Below are positions 23,482 through 34,045 of a DNA stretch of 64,000 bases, one piece after another (within the stretch, counting starts at the first letter, position 1; every line of letters starts with the position of its first letter). Both the position numbers and the translations under genes were made by a program. The notes below the pieces were generated by a model that was given only the letters and a program-made list of their open reading frames with translations, was not told where the DNA came from and made no database searches. Source of the DNA: Euleptes europaea (lineage: Eukaryota; Chordata; Lepidosauria; Squamata; Sphaerodactylidae); contig NC_079325.1 in the NCBI RefSeq assembly GCF_029931775.1, positions 54,482,286 to 54,546,285 on the forward strand. The letters are read 5' to 3'.

Positions 23482-23698
23482 TAAGGTTGCCAACCTCCAG
23501 GTGTGGTCTAAAGATCTACTGGAATTACAGCTGATGTCTACACTACAAGGATCAGCCTTCCTGGAGAAAATGGCTGCTTTGGAGGGTGGACTTTATGTCA
23601 TTAAACCTGCTGAGGTCCCTCCCCTTCCCAAAGCCAATCCTCCCCAGTCTCCACCCCCAAATCCCCAGGAATTTCCCAACCCAGAATTGGCAACCCTA
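23482..23698 (+). mobile_element. hAT MITE, type B
   Basis: TAAGGTTGCCAACCTCCAGG to GGCAACCCTA with the type B centre; same orientation as its left neighbour. Confidence 0.85.
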
Positions 23699-23919
23699 GC
23701 CCATCCAGTGAGCTTTATGGCAGTCAGCATCCGATCCGTGACTCCTAGGCCACCCTGCCTTCTGCTCAGGGCTGACACTTGTTTTCAACATCCAGCCTTA
23801 ACCCTCGAACGTATGAAATAAATAGAGGGAGAAAAAAATGCTCCTAAGAAATGCAGTTCTCTCCCCACTGAATCACACCCACATCAGTTTAGTTGGAAGC
23901 CTCTGCTCTAAGCCTCCCC

Positions 23920-24215
23920 AGGGTGGTTAGGAGTGGTGGTTTGGAGGGGTGGACTCTGATCTGGAGAACTGGGTTCGATTCCCCACTCCTCCACATGAGC
24001 AGCAGAGGCTAATCTGGTGAACAGGGTTGGTTTCCCCACTCCTACACATGAAGCCAGCTGGGTGGCCTTGGGCTAGTCACAGCTCTCTCAGCCCCACCTA
24101 CTTCACAGAGTGTCTATTGTAGGGAGAGGAAGGGAAAGAGATTGTAAGCCGGTTTGATTCTTAAGTGGTAGAGAAAGTCAGAATATAAAAACCAACTCTT
24201 CTTCTTACTAGGGAC
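23920..24215 (+). mobile_element. tRNA-derived SINE, S2 type
   Basis: GTGGTTAGGAGTGGTGG and GGGTTCGATTCCCC are tRNA A- and B-box relics; the tail ends AAAACCAACTCTTCTTCTT. Related squamate families are known as Sauria-type SINEs. Confidence 0.8.
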
Positions 24216-24387
24216 AGCCCCTTTTTTAAACCACAGTCTGTTTTGTCTCTTTTTTGTGTGTATCTGGAAATCTTGCTGGTCTGGGCTGCTTAATATGTCA
24301 TTCTTCAGGATTCAGGGCCCCCAGCCTCTGGAAGCCAAATTACTGGGTTGCTGAGAGTGTGCACACATACATCATATCTCCAGAGGA

Positions 24388-24512
24388 TAGGGTTGCCAAC
24401 CTCCAGGTACTAGCTGGAGACCTCCAACTATTACAACTGATCTCCAGCCGATAGAATTCAGTCCCCCTGGAGAAAATGGCCACTTTGGCAATGGGACTCT
24501 ATGGCAGTGAAG
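24388..24512 (+). mobile_element. hAT MITE, left half
   Basis: TAGGGTTGCCAACCTCCAGG through CTATGGCAGTGAAGG; the copy stops at nearly the same point as the left halves of the compound elements. Confidence 0.8.
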
Positions 24513-24889
24513 GATAGCTTGCCTCTATCTTATAAAAATGTTTCCCTGTAGTGTTGCGGTCTTAGAGCAGGGGTGTGCTTTCCGATAAGAACCAATCAAA
24601 ATCTGAACTCAACAGATCCCATTTATTGACTTATGTATAACTAATTTGAACAGGAAAAATGAACAACGTTTGGATGGAAGGAGGGAATTCTCTGGCATCT
24701 CACTGATAGCACTCCAGGAAATGGGAAGAGGAAGAGAAGAAAGCGGTTGAGTAGATATGTGTCTGACACAGACATTGTCCTACCATAGGGGTGGTAATAT
24801 TGTCCCACCTTACCAGGTCATTGTGAGGATTACTATAAAAATAATATCTGCAAAGTGCCCACATTGCTTGAATGTAAGAGAGATCCAAC

Positions 24890-25221
24890 TAGGGTTGCCA
24901 GCTCTGGGTTGGGAAATATCTGGAGATTTTTGGGGGGGAGTCTGAGGAGGGCTGGATTTGGAGAGGGGAGGGACTTCAATGCTGTAGAGTCCACTTGACA
25001 AAGTGGCCATTTTCTCCTGGGGAGCTGATCTCTATCAGCTGGAGATCTATTGTCATAGTGGGAGATCTCCAGCCACCACCTGGAGGTTGGCAACCCTAAT
25101 AATGCCCTAGAGTCCACCTTCCAAAGCAGCCATTTTCTCCAGGGGAACTGTTCTCTGTCACCTGGAGATCACTTGAAAGCCGAGGAGATCTCCAGCCAGC
25201 TCCTGGAGGCTGACAACCCTA
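24890..25221 (-). mobile_element. Compound (1.5-unit) hAT MITE
   Basis: A complete reverse unit (24890-25098) is followed by a reverse left half ending ACAACCCTA. Outer 8-bp duplications GATCCAAC and GATCCCAT match at six positions. Length is 332 bp. Confidence 0.82.
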
Positions 25222-25272
25222 GATCCCATGGAAGGTGCCGAAATCGGACGAGCTCTCCCGCAGCCTCTTTGA

Positions 25273-25479
25273 TAGGGTTACCAACCTCCAGGTACTAGCT
25301 GGAGATCTCCTGCTATTACAACTGATCTCCAGCTGATAGAGATCAGTTCACCTGGAGAAAAAGCTGCCTTGTCAAGTGGACTCTATGGCATTGAAGTCCC
25401 TCCCTTCCCAAACCCCACCCTCCTCAGGCTCCGCCCCAAAAACCTCCCACCAGTTGCAAAGAGGAACCTGGCAACCCTA
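25273..25479 (+). mobile_element. hAT MITE, reference copy with perfect target duplication
   Basis: A 207-bp element from TAGGGTTACC to GGCAACCCTA is flanked by perfect 8-bp duplications CTCTTTGA (25265-25272 and 25480-25487). Eight-bp duplications and TAGGG-type termini are hallmarks of the hAT superfamily. It has no coding capacity, so it must have moved with transposase from elsewhere. Confidence 0.92.
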
Positions 25480-26062
25480 CTCTTTGAAAAATCTCCTGCA
25501 CATGCCCCCCAAAGGGTGATGAAATGGGCATAGCCATTTGCCAGGGCCAAAATAAATCTGGCTCTGCCCAGTGCGTGGGGACCGTTGGGGCCATCTGTGT
25601 CTAAAGCACAGAACCCAGTGCTTCTTGCAGGCTTCCCGAAGCTGCACCCCCAGGGCAGAAAGGAGTGGGGAGGTGCCAGCCAGGCCTGGCTTCGACCTGC
25701 CTGCCCCCCTGGAAGCAGTGGGGGGAGCCCCAGCTGCCACTTGGCATCAGCTCCTCTCCGCCAGCAGCCTAGGCCGCGCCGCTCGCCTCTGCATTTTCCC
25801 AGGGAACCCGCTCTGAAAGGAGGCTTGGCTGTCTTCCAGCCATTAGCAATGGAAATGGCCCCTCTCCCGGAAAGCACCGGGGCAGCCTGGCTTTCTTCTC
25901 TTTCTTCTCTCTCTTTTCTTCCCTTGTCGCTGGGGGCCTCCAACCAGCCTTTGATGGTGGGGCCCCGGGAAGCTCCTCCAGGGCAGCCCCCCCACTCCTG
26001 GAGCTGGTTCTCGCCCTTTTCCGGGGGTGACCGGGAGGCCTCTGCTTGCCTCTCCTTGCAGC
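25480..26062. other. GC-richer single-copy stretch
   Basis: Open frames on both strands reach 190-228 codons but have low-complexity composition and no recognised domain. I do not call a gene. Confidence 0.4.
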
Positions 26063-26070
26063 AGCTCACT

Positions 26071-26390
26071 TACGGTTGCCAACCTCCAAGTATTAGCTGG
26101 AGATCTCCCCCTATTACAACTGATTGCCAGCTGAAAGAGATCAGTTAATGACCGCTCTGGCAATTGGACTCTATGGCATTTAGGGTTGCCAACCTCCAGG
26201 TACTAGCTGGAGATCTCCTGCTATTACAACTGATCTCCAGTCGATAGAGATCCGTTCACCTGGAGAAATTGGCCACTTTGGCTATTGGACTCTATGGCAT
26301 TGAAGTCCCTCCCCTCCCTAAACCCTGCCCTCCTCATGCTCTGCCCCAAAAAACCTCCTGCCAGTGGCGAAGAGGGACCTGGCAACCCTA
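26071..26390 (+). mobile_element. Compound (1.5-unit) hAT MITE with perfect outer target duplication
   Basis: A left half (26071-26180) ends at CTATGGCATT and is followed by a full unit. Perfect 8-bp duplications AGCTCACT (26063-26070, 26391-26398) flank the whole 320-bp compound, and none flanks the inner unit. Confidence 0.9.
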
Positions 26391-26777
26391 AGCTCACTCC
26401 TCTCACCTGTGACGGGCAGCTTTTGCTCTCCTCACGCTTTGAGCTTCTGAACGGAGATTAGCAAATTGACCAGAGGAAACAACACATTGGTTTGGCCAGT
26501 TTGTTTGTGTATTGTTGCTCGTTGCCACCTTTTGTGATTTTGTGGGGGTTACAGAATTTATTAAAATATCATTCCCTTGCACCAATTATTGTCTTTTCGC
26601 CTTCACCTTTTGTTCATGTCGGAAACAGGGATGCCAGCCTCTAGGAGGGACCTGGGAATCTGCTCGAATTGCAGCTCATCTCCAGACTACAGAGATCAGT
26701 TCCCCTGGAGGAAATGGATGCTTTGGAGGGCGGACTCTATGGCATTGTACCCCACTGAGGTCCCTGCCCTCCCCAGG

Positions 26778-26971
26778 TAGGGTGCCTAGGTCCCTCTTCA
26801 CCACTAGCGGGAGGTTTTGGGGGTGGAGCTTGAGGAGGGCGGAGTTTGGGGAGGGACTTCAATGCCATAGAGTCCAATTGCCAAAGCACCCATTTTCTCC
26901 AGGGGAACAGATCTCCATTGGCTGGAGATCAGTTGTAATAGTAGGAGATCTCCTGCTAGTACCTGGAGGTT
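26778..26971 (-). mobile_element. Type A hAT MITE inside a type B MITE
   Basis: TAGGGTGCCTAGGTCCC through GTACCTGGAGGTT, at which point it is interrupted. Its terminal GGCAACCCTA is not found on the far side. Confidence 0.75.
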
Positions 26972-27586
26972 CGTAACATACAAAAATGCAATATTGTAAT
27001 ACGAATTACTACAAATTATTACAAAGACACCAGATAAATAACAAGCGACGAACTGTACCGATTTATACAAGGCGTATTCAACGATGGAATTCTAAAGATT
27101 ACAATCACCTGACAATTATGAACATAAATGATCAAACAAAAAGTTCATAAATAAGTCCAAATACTTTCCTTAAGGAAAATTCATACACAGTGAAACGGAG
27201 TTTAGAGCGGGGATAAGACCACCGAATCGGCTTCTCCACAGTCGGATCATGCGCAGTGCCGAAAACTAACGTGAAGTGAAGCAGCCGGGTCGGCTTCAAA
27301 TGTTAGTCATGCGCAGTATGCGCGCCGGCTCGTTTTCACTGAGTAAACTGTGCAGAATGAAAAATTGGAAGCACGAAAACTATCATATTGCCAAGATGAA
27401 AACCGGATACAGGTAAACAGATCCAGGAACGTGGAATCTAGATATTATCACGTTTCGCAAATAGGCTTCATCAGCCTAATGTTTAGTTATTTGATTTTCA
27501 GTCAATGCTGTTTCATATTATAGACCCATAGGTTCAAGCTTCACTCTAAAGATCTTGAACCTACGATTCTAATATGAAACAGCATT
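26972..27586 (-). mobile_element. Hammerhead-bearing retroposon, family 1
   Basis: This non-MITE insertion of about 615 bp starts exactly after ACCTGGAGGTT of the host MITE. On the minus strand it holds a hammerhead-like motif (27414-27485), and its upstream end is an inverted repeat (about 27504-27587, arms TGCTGTTTCATATTA... and its complement). Downstream of the motif, about 440 bp are AT-rich and non-coding. The family is probably Penelope-like or a non-autonomous relative, by inference only. Confidence 0.6.
27414..27485 (-). ncRNA. Hammerhead-ribozyme-like motif, family 1 copy a
   Basis: Minus strand: TAAACA (27485-27480), TT, AGG, core CTGATGA (27474-27468), a short stem II segment AGCCTATTTGC, GAA (27456-27454), stem III ACGTG (27453-27449) and CACGT (27433-27429), then T (27428), then CCT pairing with AGG and TGTTTA (27419-27414) pairing with TAAACA. 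This reproduces the hammerhead layout with cleavage expected after T27428. Stem II is weak (GC/GC), and an extra A follows CTGATGA compared with the textbook core. Confidence 0.65.
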
Positions 27587-27737
27587 CCATCCCCAATCTC
27601 CACCTGTATCTGGCAATCCTACCCTCACCAGTGGCCAGCGGGGACTGGAACCCTAGTGAGAAATTATGCCCAGTTGTCAGAACTCTTGGAGTTGAGTGCT
27701 GCAGCAGCAGTTCTTTCACTTACTCCCTTACTCCCTT

Positions 27738-28058
27738 GCACATACAGTGAAGAAGAAGAGTTGGGTTTTTTATGCCGACTTTCTCTGCCACTTAAGGGAG
27801 AATCAAGCTGGCTTACAACTGCCTTCCCTTCCCCTCCCCACAACTGATGCCCTGTGAGGCAGGTGGGGATGAGAGAGCTCTAAGAGAGCTGTGACTAGCC
27901 CAAGGTCACCCAGTTGGCTTCATGTGGAGGAGAGGGGAAACCAACCCAGTTCACCAGATTAGCCTCCGCCGCTCATGTGGGGACTCAAACCTGGTTCTCC
28001 AGATCAGAGTCCACCACTCCAAACCACCGCTCTTAACCACTACAACACGCTGGCTCTC
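27738..28058 (-). mobile_element. tRNA-derived SINE, S2 type
   Basis: Full reverse copy from AGAAGAAGAGTTGGG to CGCTGGCTCT. Confidence 0.8.
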
Positions 28059-28302
28059 ATGCCTTCCTTTCCATCCCCACCTGCCTGCCCTCGCTTGCCT
28101 GTGCGTCTTCCTCACAAGCCCTCCTGTGGCCCATGCTCAGTTGCCTGTACCCCTTATGCACCCTTTCGTGAACAGCGCTGACCTGGGTCTCCAGTGCACC
28201 AGACCGCTGCCGCTTGTGCACTACCCACATGCCCTTTTCCAGTGATGCTGGGCCGCTGGGAGCCCGGGTAGTGGAACAATGAAAGCAAATAGATGGGGAA
28301 AG

Positions 28303-28510
28303 TAGGGTTGTCAACCTCCAGGTACTAGATGGAGATCTCCTGCCATTACAACTGATCTCCAGCCGATAGAGATCAGTTCCCCTGGAGAAAATGGCCGCTT
28401 TGGAAAGTGGACTCTATGGCATTAAAGTCCCTCCCCTCCCCAAACCCTGCCCTCCTCAGGCTCCGCCCCAAAATCTCCAGGTATTTCCCAACCCGGAGCT
28501 GGCAACCCGA
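28303..28510 (+). mobile_element. hAT MITE, type A
   Basis: TAGGGTTGTCAACCTCCAGG to GGCAACCCGA; flanks GGGGAAAG and GGGAACAG match at six of eight. Confidence 0.85.
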
Positions 28511-28877
28511 GGGAACAGGCATGCAGAAAAGTGGTAGGGAGGTGAGTGGGTAGGGATCAGGGGCTGTGGGCCCCACCAGAAGCCATGGGCCCTGGCAATT
28601 GCCCCCCTTCAGCCCTGCAGTAGGGCGCCAGGTTATTGAGCCGCTCCAGTGTCATGCTGCTGCATTTGGACGACAGTATGCGCCCAGACCTGGTGTTGCC
28701 TAATAATTGTAAGCTGTGGATCAAGGAGTCCCTGGTTCAAATCATACCAGTACCAGGAACTCACTAGGTGACTTTTGGTAAACCTCAACCACCTTCCAGT
28801 CTTTCCTAAGGAGGGAACAAGTAACCACAGACTGTTCTTTAATTTCAGCCCCTCGAAAGTTTCATATTCTAGTGTTG

Positions 28878-28964
28878 TTTCAGAGGGTAAGTCATGCTGG
28901 TCTGCAGAAGAATAGCTAGATTTGAGTCCAAGAGCACCTTATATACCAATTAAATTTTTTCGGG
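28878..28964 (-). mobile_element. Fragment of a hammerhead family 2 relative
   Basis: GTTTCAGAGGGTAAGTCATG through TTTTCGGGGTATAG matches the 59.5-kb arm. Confidence 0.55.
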
Positions 28965-29065
28965 GTATAGAATAAATTCATAGAGTTGGGGTCACCAGGG
29001 TCATCTAGTCCAACCTCCTGCACAATGCAGGAAATTGACAACTGCCTCTTCCCACCCCCGCCCAA
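28965..29065 (-). mobile_element. CR1 LINE 3' end
   Basis: ATAGAGTTGGGGTCACCAGG and CCTCCTGCACAATGCAGG, reverse orientation. Confidence 0.75.
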
Positions 29066-29119
29066 CTCTTCTTCTTCTACATGGAAAAAAGTCATTTACA
29101 ATGAAACCAAACACCTTTT

Positions 29120-29208
29120 GTTAGGAACAGGAAGCTGGACTTGATGGATTTTGGCATAATACAGCAGGACTGTTGTTTAGATACTTTTTGCTCAGGCTGG
29201 ATTGAGAG
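29120..29208 (+). mobile_element. LINE 3' UTR fragment leading into a SINE
   Basis: GGAAGCTGGACTTGATGG, then a GCAGGACTGTTGTTTAGATA-like word and a shared TGCTCAGGCTGGATTGAGAG joint also seen at 54.6 kb. Confidence 0.55.
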
Positions 29209-29510
29209 CCAGCATGGTGTAGTGGTTAAGAGCGGTGGTTTGGAGCAGTGGACTCTGATCTGGAGAACCGGGTTTGATTCCCCACTTCTCCATGTGAGCG
29301 GTGGAGGCTAATCTGGTGAACTGAATTTGTTTCCCCACTCCTACAAACAAAGCCAGCTGGGTGACCTTGGGCTAGTCACACCCTTTCAACCCCACCTACT
29401 TCACGCGGTGTCTGTTGTGGGGAAGGGAAGATGATTGTAAGATGGTTTGATTCTTCCTTAAGTAGTAGAGAAAGTTGGTATATAAAAACCAACCCTTCTT
29501 CTTCCTCCCT
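29209..29510 (+). mobile_element. tRNA-derived SINE, S2 type
   Basis: GAGCCAGCATGGTGTAGTGG to AACCCTTCTTCTTCC. Confidence 0.8.
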
Positions 29511-30139
29511 GCCATGCCTGTGTGGACATGCAGGTAGCTTCTGGCTTGATGTGGTTGGCTTTCTGTATGTGCAATGGATTGTTATCGGTCTGCCTTCCCC
29601 CCACCCCAAAACAGGCAAGAGAAGCGATCGAAGTTGCATCAAACACGTCATCAGCCTAGAGACAGGGAGGTTCTCTTGCTCCTTTTTCACTTCCGAACTC
29701 CTCTCTGTGCTGCATTCCACTTAATTCCTATTTTCTCTAAGAATATGTCTCAAATTAATTCCCAAATTGGTGCATGCACATTTGGTTGCATCTTCCCGTG
29801 CTTTTGTGTCTTCCTTGGCTTCTGCATAACTGATGTGCATGTGGAGAAGCTGCTGCCAAAAAACACCCCAGCCCAACTTCCATGCGCTCGTGTGGATTCT
29901 GAGTGATTTAAAATATTTATGCCCTGCTTTTGCGATAGAACATTCTCGACAAGCCTGGCATCCTTCCATCGAGCGCAATATATAACGTGTACAAAAAGCA
30001 GCAGCATAAAAGCAGATCAGTGATAAAAAGCAGTATTTGGCAGAGAAAACATGAACATTTAAAAGTTTTCAAAACTTTTTTAAAGTAGCACCAACTAAAA
30101 ACCCTAGCAGCCCAACACCAAACTGCTCCTTTACTTCTC

Positions 30140-30424
30140 ATTATGTATTGAGACTGGTGAGATATCATAGAGCAATAGCCACATGCTTGTCAACAAGAAT
30201 TAGGTCACGCATTATGCTAGTCATGATGCAAACCTATTCTCTCCAGGATCAGAGGAGTATGCCTGTTATCTCAGGTGCTGTGGAACACAGGCAGGATAAT
30301 GCTGCTGCAGTCGTCTTGTTTGTGGGCTTCCTGGGGGCACCTGGTTGGCCACTGTGTGAACAGACTGCTGGACTTGATGGGCCTGGGTCTGATCCAGCAT
30401 GGCCTTTCTTATGTTTTTATGTCC
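30140..30424 (+). mobile_element. CR1/L2-type LINE 3' UTR repeat
   Basis: GGTTGGCCACTGTGTGAAC, CTGGACTTGATGGGCC and the end TTTCTTATGTTTTTA match the same family at 48.25 kb. Confidence 0.65.
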
Positions 30425-30611
30425 TTTGGCACACCAAGAGACCTTCCAGCACTGACATGATTTCATGAAAAGTATTCCCGGTCATCCGAAAATTGTGTAG
30501 CCGCGGCTCATCATCCTGGAGCCCAATCCCATACCTCTCCCACCCATCCCTGCTCCTGGGGTACACCCAATAGCGATAAGTCACAGGCACACTAGCGAGC
30601 ACCAACACCAC
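30425..30611 (-). pseudogene. Harbinger-like transposase fragment
   Basis: The minus strand encodes about 62 residues, including RYWVYPRSRDGWERYG and FRMTGNTFHEIMSVLE. The pattern of an aromatic W-V-P followed by FRM...TF..I is like the N-terminal part of PIF/Harbinger (HARBI1-type) transposases. It is only a fragment, with no DDE catalytic domain nearby. The assignment rests on motif memory, so it is moderate. Confidence 0.5.
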
Positions 30612-30631
30612 CTTGCATGCCGAGAAAAAAA

Positions 30632-30915
30632 GAAGGAGGAGAAGAGTTGGTTTTTATATGCCGACTTTGTCTACCACTTAAGGGAGAAACAAACCTTCCC
30701 TTCCCCTCTCCACAACAGACACCTTGTGAGGTAGGTGGGGCTGAGAGAGTTGTGACTAGCCCAAGGTCACCCAGCTGGCTTCATGTGTAGGAGTGGGGAA
30801 ACAAATCCAGTTGACCAGATTAGCCTCCGCCGCTCATGTAGGAGAAGTGGGGAATCAAACCCGGTTGTCCAGATCAGACTCCACCACTCCAAACCACTGC
30901 TCTTAACCACCACAC
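30632..30915 (-). mobile_element. tRNA-derived SINE, S2 type
   Basis: GGAGAAGAGTTGGTTTTTAT to AACCACTGCTCTTAACC. Confidence 0.8.
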
Positions 30916-31371
30916 CTATTGTCACAAGCTTGCAAGTAGATTTCTACACCCATGAGGGCTAGGAACTTGGGTGGTGTTGTTTTTTTTAAATGACAGCCAA
31001 GATATTTTCAAAAGAGGAATTTTGCGCCCAAGGACATCACCTGTGGTTTTCTGCACTTGAACAGAATTCTGGTGCTCTTGTAGTTTACAGCACAGCGTTC
31101 TAACCTCCACGGGGGACAGCATACGAAGGACAAACAGTGGGTGGGGAATGCCTCTGTGGGTTGCTTTACAGGTTTCAAAGTCCTTGGGTTTCCGATGGGT
31201 CCTGTTGACAGATGTGTGCTGGGAGTTCTATGCTTGGAACTTCATTCCCAGGTGTGCACAGGTCCAATTCAGATTGAGATCACAGAGCATGGTTACATGG
31301 GGTTTAACCCCCCCACCCACCCTAGGTCATTTTCCCTCACCTGAAGTAGACCCCAGGAGCCACTGTTGGCC

Positions 31372-31575
31372 TAGGGTTGCCAGCCTCCCATTACCAGCTG
31401 GAGATGTTCCGGTATTACAACTGACCTCAGCAGGTAGAGATCAGTTCACCTGAAGAAAATGGTCGCTTTGGCAATTGGACTCTATGGCATTGAAGCCCCT
31501 CCCCAAACCCTGCCTTCCTCAGGCTCTGCCGTAAAAACCTCCCATTGGTGGCAAAGAGCAACCTGGCAACCCTAT
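31372..31575 (+). mobile_element. hAT MITE, type A
   Basis: TAGGGTTGCCAGCCTCCC to GGCAACCCTA; 8-bp duplications TGTTGGCC and TATTGGCC differ by one base. Confidence 0.88.
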
Positions 31576-31892
31576 ATTGGCCCCCCTGGGAAAACTTAGG
31601 TGCACTGATGTTAAAGTTTCCTCAGTGGGGCAAATAATGCTCCTGGAGCCATTTCAGGTCAGGAAAACAGTGCAGGTGGGAATGCTTAATCCCCCTTTCC
31701 CTGCTCTCCATGGTCCCAATCCAAATCGAGCTCATAAAGTTCTGAGTACAAAATTCCTAACAGAATCCATTATGGACACGGGGTGTGTGTGTGTGTCAAG
31801 TTCAATTCCACTGTGGAAAGAGCGTCTGTGCAATTTTTTATAGCATGGGGAGAAGTGATTTTGCTCTGCAGTGTTTGTCCAGAAGGTGCTTG

Positions 31893-32108
31893 TAGGGTTG
31901 CCAACTCTGGGTTGGGAAATACCTGGAGATTTTAGGGGTGGAGCCTGAGGGTGGCATTTAGAGAGGGGAGGGACTTCAATGTGGTATAGTGCCATAGAGT
32001 CCACCTTCCAATGAGGCCATTTTCTCCAGGCGAACTGATCTCTGTCGCCTGGAGTTCAGTTGTAATAGCGGGAGATCTCCAGCCACCACTTGGAGGTTGG
32101 CAACCTGA
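31893..32108 (-). mobile_element. hAT MITE, type A
   Basis: TAGGGTTGCCAACTCTGGG to GGCAACCTGA; flanks GGTGCTTG and CGTGCTCG match at six of eight. Confidence 0.85.
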
Positions 32109-32704
32109 CGTGCTCGGTCCACCTTTCTTGATGGCTCGCAGCTACTAGCTATGACACACCCACCTGGGCGAGGGCTGGAGACCGAACATGTACCCAATAA
32201 GGGAGGCACTGCCTGCGTTTGTGGAGCTGTTGGGGACGGACGGGGCTCTTAGGATGCTCTGTGCGTGTGTGTGTGTGGGGATGCATACTGGTTTAGAGGT
32301 TAGCACCTTCTCGGTGTGGATCTCTTGTTCTCTCCTGCTCCAGTCATGTCACTGTAAATAAAAAAGAATTATAAGAATGCCATAAATCTCCACTATTCCT
32401 GTGACCAGGCACCATTTAATTGTATCAAGATTTTTTTTTATTTTTTTTGCAGTGTTGTATCAGTGTGCATTGGGCACATAAGTAACGGGGAAGGGGACAA
32501 AGAGAAGATGCATCAGAATGGAAGGAGTTGAAATCTACAGTGAACTGCACAGAACCTTTTACCAAATCTGGAAATACAAAACAATGAGGAATTCTTGATA
32601 CATCCAGAATGTTAACAGGAACATGTAGTTAGGGACGCCAGAACCTGGGGAGAAAACAGGATCTGGAGAATTTTGGGAGCATGCCTACTTCCCAGAAGCA
32701 AGCT

Positions 32705-32900
32705 CGAATCATAGAATAATGGACGGAGCCATACAGGCCATCTAGTCCAGCTCCCTGCTTAACGCAGGATCAGCCTAGAGCATCCCTGACAAGTGCTTGT
32801 CCAGCCTCTGCTTAATGACTGCCAGTGAGAGGAAGCTCACCACCTCCCTAGGAAGCTGATTTCACTCTCGAACAACTCTTACCGTAATTTTTTCCTCCTA
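32705..32900 (-). mobile_element. CR1 LINE 3' end
   Basis: ATCATAGAATAATGGACGG, CCATCTAGTCCAGCTCCC and CTGCTTAATGACTGCC are classic CR1 3' UTR words. Confidence 0.75.
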
Positions 32901-33327
32901 CCCTGAGCTCAGCCTGGGTTAAATCCCCAGGCATAAGGCAAAACACGGGACACGCAAGCTTGGTTTCTCTCACAGCCAATTACAAAACAATGTGTAAAGA
33001 GGCAGGGATTCAAATGCTTCATGGGAACTCTTTCTGAGCAGAAGAAAGGCTTTTTAAAACAGAGGCTTGGATTTCTCCCCACCCCCTTTTTAGATTGCTC
33101 TGTTTTTTGTTTTTTTGTTCTTAAAATGCTTTTTTATGCAGCAATTGGGGTTTTTTGGGGGGGATTTTCTCTCACAATAAGCACTGCGAAGTAAGCCAAT
33201 TACAAAGCAGCATTTAAAGTGATGGGGACTTGATTTGAGCTTGGAGACTTCTGGTGCAGTGATTCCCAACAGGCAAGTGTGGCTCCAGCGAGCAACAAAC
33301 CTCGGGTAAAACTCCCATGCATAAACG
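32888..33327 (-). repeat. Unclassified TIR repeat R1, copy a
   Basis: Shares AGCCAATTACAAAGCAGC and CCATGCATAAACGACC (reverse) with copy b at 37.1-37.8 kb. Confidence 0.6.
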
Positions 33328-34045
33328 ACCTCAGTTTGGACAGGAATTAATTGCTGGGCGGAGCCAATGTTGTGTCTCCTGATCAGAATTAGTGTTAATT
33401 GAGATAAATCGCCCCATACTGTGTGGTTGATATGAAGGCCTTCAAGCTTTGCAACTAACTTCTGGGCAGATCTTGGCCCAAGTTCTTTCCCCTTCCACTT
33501 TTCTCCTTTGCCTTTCTTAGCCCTTTCCTAGCCTGTGTATATGCTTATGCAATTCCATCCTTCACCAGCCAAATTAAAAAGGATCTTGTTTGGAAATGTC
33601 ATGAAATACGCTTAAACTTGTACAGAGAAACTCTTGCCAACTGAGCATGAAGACTGCCTTCAGAGATCGCAATGAACCGTGCTTCCATCAAACCATGGTT
33701 TGCTGCAAAGTCCAGCAAACCAGGGTTTGCTGGTTGGCAGCAGGCTGACGCTTCAAACCAGAGTTTGCAGCTGGTTTGTTCAGACTAGTTTGTAGTAATT
33801 GTGGCTTCTTGTGACATCGGAAATCACAAGCCATGGCTAGTTTAGTAGACCTGGCCTTCATGGCTTCCTGGCCAAGCAGAGACAGCGATGCAGAGATGCA
33901 GGGAGGAAGCCCTCTCAGATGGGTGGTGGTAGAGGAGGTCAGAAACAGACGTGTGGGGATTGTCTATAAGCCAGGGTTGCTTACTTACATCCAGTAATCT
34001 TCAGAGGTTTATTGCCTCTGGATATGGAGGATCTCTTTATTTATT

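Larger units (their letters stand above)
26627..27654 (+). mobile_element. Type B hAT MITE split by a three-level nest
   Basis: The left part (26627-26777) and right part (27587-27654, ATCCCCAATCTCCACC to CCCTA) belong to one type B copy. Between them lie a reverse type A MITE (26778-26971) and the hammerhead-bearing insertion. Confidence 0.7.

Noticed and set aside
23267-23486. Target duplication ATCTGGAG / ATCTAAGG around a MITE
   Set aside because: The right word overlaps the start of the next MITE, so the match may be chance.
25383-26163. Open frames of 187 and 228 codons on opposite strands
   Set aside because: They overlap each other and run into MITE sequence, with no recognisable domain or splice structure.
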